Source of the DNA: Rubrobacteraceae bacterium
GTDB taxonomy: Bacteria; Actinomycetota; Rubrobacteria; Rubrobacterales; Rubrobacteraceae
Assembly (NCBI GenBank): GCA_029240775.1
Contig: JARDZQ010000046.1
Span: forward strand, 1 to 8,510
Direction: 5' to 3'
Length of the DNA stretch: 8,510 bases
The translations under genes were made by a program, and so were the position numbers. A model generated the notes under the pieces. That model did not search any database and had not been told where the DNA came from. It saw only the letters and a program-made list of their open reading frames with translations. This document shows, piece by piece, positions 5,132 to 8,510 of this stretch (within the stretch, counting starts at the first letter, position 1; each line of letters begins with the position of its first letter).

Positions 5132-6169
5132 ATGAGTGAAGCTCCACAAGAGGAGGTCCTGACGGCCCTGGAGCGGGTGTTGGGGGACCGCGTCGTGCGA
5201 TCCCCGGCCCGCGAAGGCGGGTCCCTGGCGACGGTCTCGCCCACGAGCGCGGAAGAGATCGAGCTGGTCGCGAAGACGGCGGCACGCTACTCCGTCGCGC
5301 TTCACGCCCAGGGCGCCGGGACCGGGCCCGAGACCGGCGTCGCGGCGGAGGGGAGCATACTCCTGCGCTTCGATCTGATGCGCGGCCTGAGGATGCCGGA
5401 GCGCGGGGAGCCCTGGGTGGACGCGGGGCCGGGCGCGTCCTGGCTGGAGCTGGACGATAACCTGAGTGTCAGCGGGCTGGGTCTCGCCGTCTACCCCACG
5501 AGCGCCCCGCGGGCTACAGTAGGCGGCTGGCTGGCCCAGGATGGGCTTGGGGTGGGCTCCTTCGAGTACGGGTGGTTGCACGATAACGTCCTCTCGGCCG
5601 ACGTGGTGCTCCCGGGCGGCGAGCGGCTGACGGTGAAGGGGGACGAGCTGCGCTCGGTCGTGCGACCGGAGAGCGGCGAAGGCATCGTGGTCGGCGCGAG
5701 GCTCCGCACCCGGAGCGCCGACGACCTGCCTTACGCCCTGGAGTTCCCTCAGGCCGAGGAGATGGTCCGGGCCGCAGAAGATATCTTCGGCCTCCCGCTC
5801 TGGCACCTCGGTTTACTGAACGCGGAGATGGCGAAAGCCAGGAGCCTCGGCGACGGGCATCTGCTCTTCGGAGCCTATCCCAGGGAGCGGAGCTCGGAGA
5901 TCGAGGACTCTCTGCGTGGGGTGGCCTCCTCCCATGGCGGACGCATCCTCTCCCCCGCCGACGCGTACCGGGCGTGGGGCGAGAGGTTCTTCCCGGTCGC
6001 CCCCTCCCACCCAACCCCCGTCGTCACCGACCGCCTGCTCGCCCCTCTCGACGGTGTCGGGGAGGCCCTGGAGAAGCTCTCGGCGAGAGCCGTACAGGGG
6101 ACCGTGGCCCGGTCGAGCGAGGTGTTACTGCTGGCTCTGGACGCGAACGACGATGGGCGAACGCCCTGA
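5132..6169 (+). CDS. FAD-binding oxidoreductase (PCMH-type, GlcD/GlcE-like)
   Basis: The 345-residue product has an N-terminal PCMH-type FAD-binding domain at about residues 30-195. It shows SPTSAEEIELVAKTAARYSV (36-55), the pyrophosphate loop in degenerate form QGAGTGPETG (60-69), and then YPTSAPRATVGGWLAQDGLG (121-140), which is characteristic of vanillyl-alcohol oxidase/glycolate oxidase-type flavoproteins. Next comes SFEYGWLHDNVLSADVVLPGG (143-163). The C-terminal cap (200-345) is much shorter than in full glycolate or lactate dehydrogenases (about 450-550 residues), so this resembles a GlcE-like subunit or a compact oxidoreductase. No 4Fe-4S motif is present and the substrate is unknown. 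I prefer the ATG at 5132, with AAGGGG five bases upstream, over the GTG at 5126 that overlaps that site. It is the first gene of a cluster with the SIS enzyme 23 bases downstream. The protein is cytoplasmic by sequence. Confidence 0.8.
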   Translation: MSEAPQEEVLTALERVLGDRVVRSPAREGGSLATVSPTSAEEIELVAKTAARYSVALHAQGAGTGPETGVAAEGSILLRFDLMRGLRMPERGEPWVDAGPGASWLELDDNLSVSGLGLAVYPTSAPRATVGGWLAQDGLGVGSFEYGWLHDNVLSADVVLPGGERLTVKGDELRSVVRPESGEGIVVGARLRTRSADDLPYALEFPQAEEMVRAAEDIFGLPLWHLGLLNAEMAKARSLGDGHLLFGAYPRERSSEIEDSLRGVASSHGGRILSPADAYRAWGERFFPVAPSHPTPVVTDRLLAPLDGVGEALEKLSARAVQGTVARSSEVLLLALDANDDGRTP

Positions 6170-6192
6170 TCCGGGGTTCGGGAGAGCGAGAC

Positions 6193-7227
6193 ATGAACGG
6201 CACCAAGATGCTCAAGGAGATCCACGAGCAGCCCGAGGTCCTGGCGCGGGTGCTCGACGAGGGGTGGACGGAGGTGCTCGCTGCGGCCAGGACTCTGCGC
6301 GAGCGAGGCTTCCGCTTCGCCATGCTCGCGGCGCGGGGCACCTCGGACAACGCCGCGCTGTACGCCAAGTACCTCTTCGAGGTGCTCCTTGGCGTCCCGA
6401 CGGCTCTGGCCTCTCCCTCGGCCTTCACCCTGTACGGGAGCGAGATGAAGCTGGACGACGTCCTGATGATAGGCATCAGCCAGTCCGGCGAGAGCAGGGA
6501 CGTCCTGGAGACGGTCCGCCGCTCCGGGGAGCTGGGGGCGAGCACCCTCTCCGTGACCAACGGCGAGGCTTCTGCGATGGCGGGAGCTGCCGACCATCAC
6601 CTCTTCCTGCGCGCCGGCGCCGAAGAGAGCGTCGCGGCGACCAAGACCTACACCGCATCCCTGCTCGTACTCTACCTACTCGTGGAGGCGCTCAGAGGCG
6701 AACAGACCCCGAGCGCCAGGGCGAGAGAGTTGCCGGCAGCGGCGCTGGAGGTGCTCGGGACCGGCTGGGAGGGGACAGATCGCTACCGCTACGCCGACCA
6801 CCTGGTGGTCGCCTCGCGCGGCTACAACTTCGCGACCGCTAAAGAAGCGGCGCTGAAACTGATGGAGACCACCTACGTGGTCGCCGAGGCCTTCTCGGCG
6901 GCCGACCTCAGGCACGGGCCCATAGCCATGATCGGCCAGGACTTCCCCGTCATCGCGATCGTCCCTCCCGGCAGGGTACGCGAGGGGCTGGACGCACTCG
7001 TCGAGAGCCTCTGGGAGCGGGGAGCCGAGGTAGCCGTGATCTGCGACGACGGAGCGCTGGCGAGACATGCGGCGGTGAGTTTCGAGGTACCGTGCTCGTG
7101 TCCAGAGGCGCTCTCGCCCGTGCTCTACGCGATACCGCCCCAGATCCTCGCGCACGACCTGGCGCGCCTTAAGCGAATCGACCCCGACGCACCAAGGGGC
7201 CTCAGCAAGGTGACCGAGACCTGGTAA
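6193..7227 (+). CDS. SIS-domain protein, probable type II glucosamine-6-phosphate deaminase (NagB-II-like)
   Basis: This 344-residue protein carries two SIS (sugar isomerase) domains and lacks the glutaminase domain of GlmS. Motifs seen are AARGTSDNAALYAKYLFE (46-63), ISQSGESRDVLETV (95-108, sugar-phosphate binding), AGAEESVAATKTYTASL (141-157), ASRGYNFATAKEAALKLMET (207-226), AEAFSAADLRHGP (231-243) and the C-terminal DPDAPRGLSKVTET (330-343). The order and the terminal motif match the SIS-type deaminases known from Shewanella, which convert glucosamine-6-phosphate to fructose-6-phosphate and ammonia and so feed amino sugars into glycolysis. A related aldose-ketose isomerase or AgaS-like deaminase is the main alternative. 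The ATG at 6193 has GGGAGAG six bases upstream and is followed at once by typical family sequence. It is flanked by an FAD oxidoreductase and a sugar-phosphate-type HAD phosphatase, which supports a carbohydrate role. Confidence 0.8.
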   Translation: MNGTKMLKEIHEQPEVLARVLDEGWTEVLAAARTLRERGFRFAMLAARGTSDNAALYAKYLFEVLLGVPTALASPSAFTLYGSEMKLDDVLMIGISQSGESRDVLETVRRSGELGASTLSVTNGEASAMAGAADHHLFLRAGAEESVAATKTYTASLLVLYLLVEALRGEQTPSARARELPAAALEVLGTGWEGTDRYRYADHLVVASRGYNFATAKEAALKLMETTYVVAEAFSAADLRHGPIAMIGQDFPVIAIVPPGRVREGLDALVESLWERGAEVAVICDDGALARHAAVSFEVPCSCPEALSPVLYAIPPQILAHDLARLKRIDPDAPRGLSKVTETW

Positions 7228-7229
7228 GC

Positions 7230-7282
7230 GAGATCCGGTGTTCTGAATCTCCAACCAGACGATCGTCTTGAGGTAGGATCTC
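7230..7282. promoter_or_regulatory. Nested inverted repeats between the SIS and HAD genes
   Basis: The 59-base gap holds a perfect 12-bp palindrome, AGACGATCGTCT (7257-7268), inside a 7-bp inverted repeat GAGATCC (7230-7236) / GGATCTC (7276-7282). The right arm reaches to within four bases of the HAD start codon. It could be an operator, an mRNA structure that modulates HAD translation, or a processing site. There is no T-tract, so it is unlikely to be a simple terminator. Confidence 0.4.
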
Positions 7283-7286
7283 TGGC

Positions 7287-8132
7287 GTGGCGAACGACAG
7301 CGCAAAGTACGGTCTACTCTTCGAGCTTGGCGTCTTCGACCTCGACGGGACCGTCCTGCGGCGCGACCTGGAGATAACGGACCGCACCCTGGCTGCCATG
7401 GACGGGCTCCGGAGCAGGGGCACCCGGCTCGTCGTGGCAACGGGGCGACGCTTCGAGGGCGCGCGCGAGCACGCCGTCAGGCTCGGCTTCGCGGATAGGG
7501 ATCCCGTGATCTGCTACGGCGGCTCGATGGTGCGGCGAATGAGTGGCGAGACCCTCCTGCACCGCACGCTGCCCAGGGCTCTGGGCGTCGAGGTGCTGGA
7601 GTGGGCGGCGGAGAGGGGCCTGCATGCCCGAATCTTCGTGGACGGTCGCATCATCGCCTCCCCCGGCACCCCGGCTGCTCTCGGGCACCTGCGTCGCTAC
7701 GAGGAGCCGGGGCTCTCGGTGGTGGAGAACCCTGCCGCCTGGCTGCGAGACGGCGGAGAGGAGCCGACCAAGCTCGTGATCGTTGATCATCCCGACGACG
7801 TCGAGGGCTGGCTCGAGGAGGCACGCGAGGCTTTTCGCGGCAGGCTCTTCGTGACGCGAAGTCTGCCGCACTACGTCGAGGTGGGTGGCCTGGAAGGAAC
7901 TAAGTCCAGAGCCCTCGCGTATTTGTGCGAGCACTGGGGGATAGACCCGAGGCGCACCATCGCCTTCGGTGACGCGGATAACGACATAGACATGCTCCGC
8001 TTCGTCGGGCACGGGGTCGCGGTGGGGGGGATGACGGACGAGGTGCGCGAGGCCGCCGACGCCGTGGTGCCGCCGGTACACGAGGACGGCGTCGCCTTGT
8101 ATCTGGAGGAGTTGCTGGGGGAGCGTCTCTAG
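7287..8132 (+). CDS. Cof-type HAD-superfamily phosphatase (class IIB cap)
   Basis: This 281-residue protein has all four HAD motifs. DLDGT (18-22) supplies nucleophile D18 and general acid D20. VVATGRR (49-55) supplies motif II T52. GLEGTKSRAL (201-210) supplies motif III K206. GDADNDIDML (228-237) supplies metal-binding D229 and D233. The roughly 110-residue insert between motifs II and III is the C2B cap typical of Cof/YidA-like sugar-phosphate and phosphosugar or nucleotide phosphatases; the exact substrate is not predictable. The GTG at 7287 is the only start before DLDGT that keeps a plausible N-terminus, with AGGTAGGA about ten bases upstream. The 14 residues before DLDGT are a little longer than usual. 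The gene follows the NagB-II-like gene by 59 bases and directly abuts the next gene, whose GTG begins at the base after this TAG. A sugar-phosphate role fits the neighbours. Confidence 0.9.
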   Translation: MANDSAKYGLLFELGVFDLDGTVLRRDLEITDRTLAAMDGLRSRGTRLVVATGRRFEGAREHAVRLGFADRDPVICYGGSMVRRMSGETLLHRTLPRALGVEVLEWAAERGLHARIFVDGRIIASPGTPAALGHLRRYEEPGLSVVENPAAWLRDGGEEPTKLVIVDHPDDVEGWLEEAREAFRGRLFVTRSLPHYVEVGGLEGTKSRALAYLCEHWGIDPRRTIAFGDADNDIDMLRFVGHGVAVGGMTDEVREAADAVVPPVHEDGVALYLEELLGERL

Positions 8133-8510
8133 GTGCCGGAGCTACCCGAGGTTACGGTCATCTCGGAGGACGTAGAGGCTCTGGCCGCCGGGCGCAAGGT
8201 GTTGCGCGCCGGGGTCTTCAGGCCGGACGTGACCAACGTCGAGCCCGAGGAGTTCGAGAGGAGGCTCGTCGGAAAGAAGCTGCTGGGGACGGGGAGGCGA
8301 GGCAAGATCACGCTCCTCGACTTCGGGGACGTCGTCGGGGTCATCCACCTCGTGATCTCCGGGCGCGTGCTGCGGCTCCGGGCCTGGACCGAGCCGGACA
8401 GGATCAACACCGCCGTCCTGGAGTTCGAGGGCGGGCTCGTCCTGGCCTTCACCAGGCTCTGGCTCGGCTACTTCCACCTCTACGAGCCGGGTAGGGTGGC
8501 CGAGCACCCC
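8133..8510 (+). CDS. Fpg/Nei family DNA glycosylase, partial (N-terminal 126 residues)
   Basis: The frame starts GTG at 8133, read as MPELPEV, the invariant N-terminus of formamidopyrimidine-DNA glycosylases. The catalytic proline P2 and glutamate E3 are present, and the beta-hairpin lysine is K58 in GRRGK. The family removes oxidised bases and cleaves the strand at the resulting abasic site. The domain seen is the N-terminal beta-sandwich; the helix-two-turn-helix and zinc finger would lie beyond the right edge. Two places are divergent. The usual HLGMSG is HLVISG (72-77), and the usual FTDPRRFG is FTRLWLG (106-112). The arginine and phenylalanine that fill the void left by the flipped base, and the partner methionine, are therefore not conserved. 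The gene follows the HAD gene with no gap, and its ribosome binding site (GGGGGAG, 8117-8123) lies inside the HAD coding sequence, suggesting coupled expression. Confidence 0.85.
   Translation, partial: MPELPEVTVISEDVEALAAGRKVLRAGVFRPDVTNVEPEEFERRLVGKKLLGTGRRGKITLLDFGDVVGVIHLVISGRVLRLRAWTEPDRINTAVLEFEGGLVLAFTRLWLGYFHLYEPGRVAEHP

Noticed and set aside
1..8510. CRISPR arrays, tRNA or rRNA genes, insertion sequences, toxin-antitoxin or phage-defence genes
   Set aside because: None seen by reading either strand. Repeats found are short and limited to intergenic regulatory or terminator-like positions.

Overview
The window is high-GC DNA with dense, short-spaced genes, frequent GTG starts and one TTG start. 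The gene families and codon use suggest an actinobacterium, possibly Rubrobacter-like. That placement is an impression from protein style; no rRNA or other taxonomic marker is present.

Layout from left to right. The left edge holds the first part of a minus-strand PRC-barrel protein (1-220) whose frame is cut by an in-frame TAG. Next is a minus-strand DoxX-family membrane protein (346-942), with a hairpin terminator after it. It diverges from a plus-strand three-gene operon: flavin reductase-like protein (1114-1722), M20 metallopeptidase (1727-2896) and a P-loop NTPase-like protein of unknown function (2893-3906). The operon ends in a long hairpin within a convergent region (3907-4039). On the minus strand follow an intact UspA protein (4349-4852) and, downstream of it, a decayed second UspA copy (4040-4344) with frame breaks and an internal deletion. 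Divergent from these is a second plus-strand cluster: FAD-binding oxidoreductase (5132-6169), SIS-domain amino-sugar enzyme resembling type II glucosamine-6-phosphate deaminase (6193-7227), Cof-type HAD phosphatase (7287-8132) and a divergent Fpg/Nei DNA glycosylase (8133 to beyond the right edge).

The first operon joins a redox flavoprotein, a peptidase and a P-loop protein that are tightly spaced or overlapping, so they are probably co-expressed, but a shared pathway cannot be named from sequence. The second cluster looks like sugar-phosphate or amino-sugar metabolism (deaminase plus phosphatase) with an oxidoreductase ahead of it and a repair enzyme trailing.

The most notable non-coding signal is a shared cis element of the form TGGTC(C)AATTTG...(A)TGAGC. 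It occurs in both divergent intergenic regions (around 1017-1044, and at 4961-4976 and 5033-5050). Each copy points toward its gene and begins about 97-124 bases upstream of a start codon. This suggests a common regulator or promoter class for all four transcription units. No CRISPR array, tRNA, rRNA, insertion sequence or defence system was seen.
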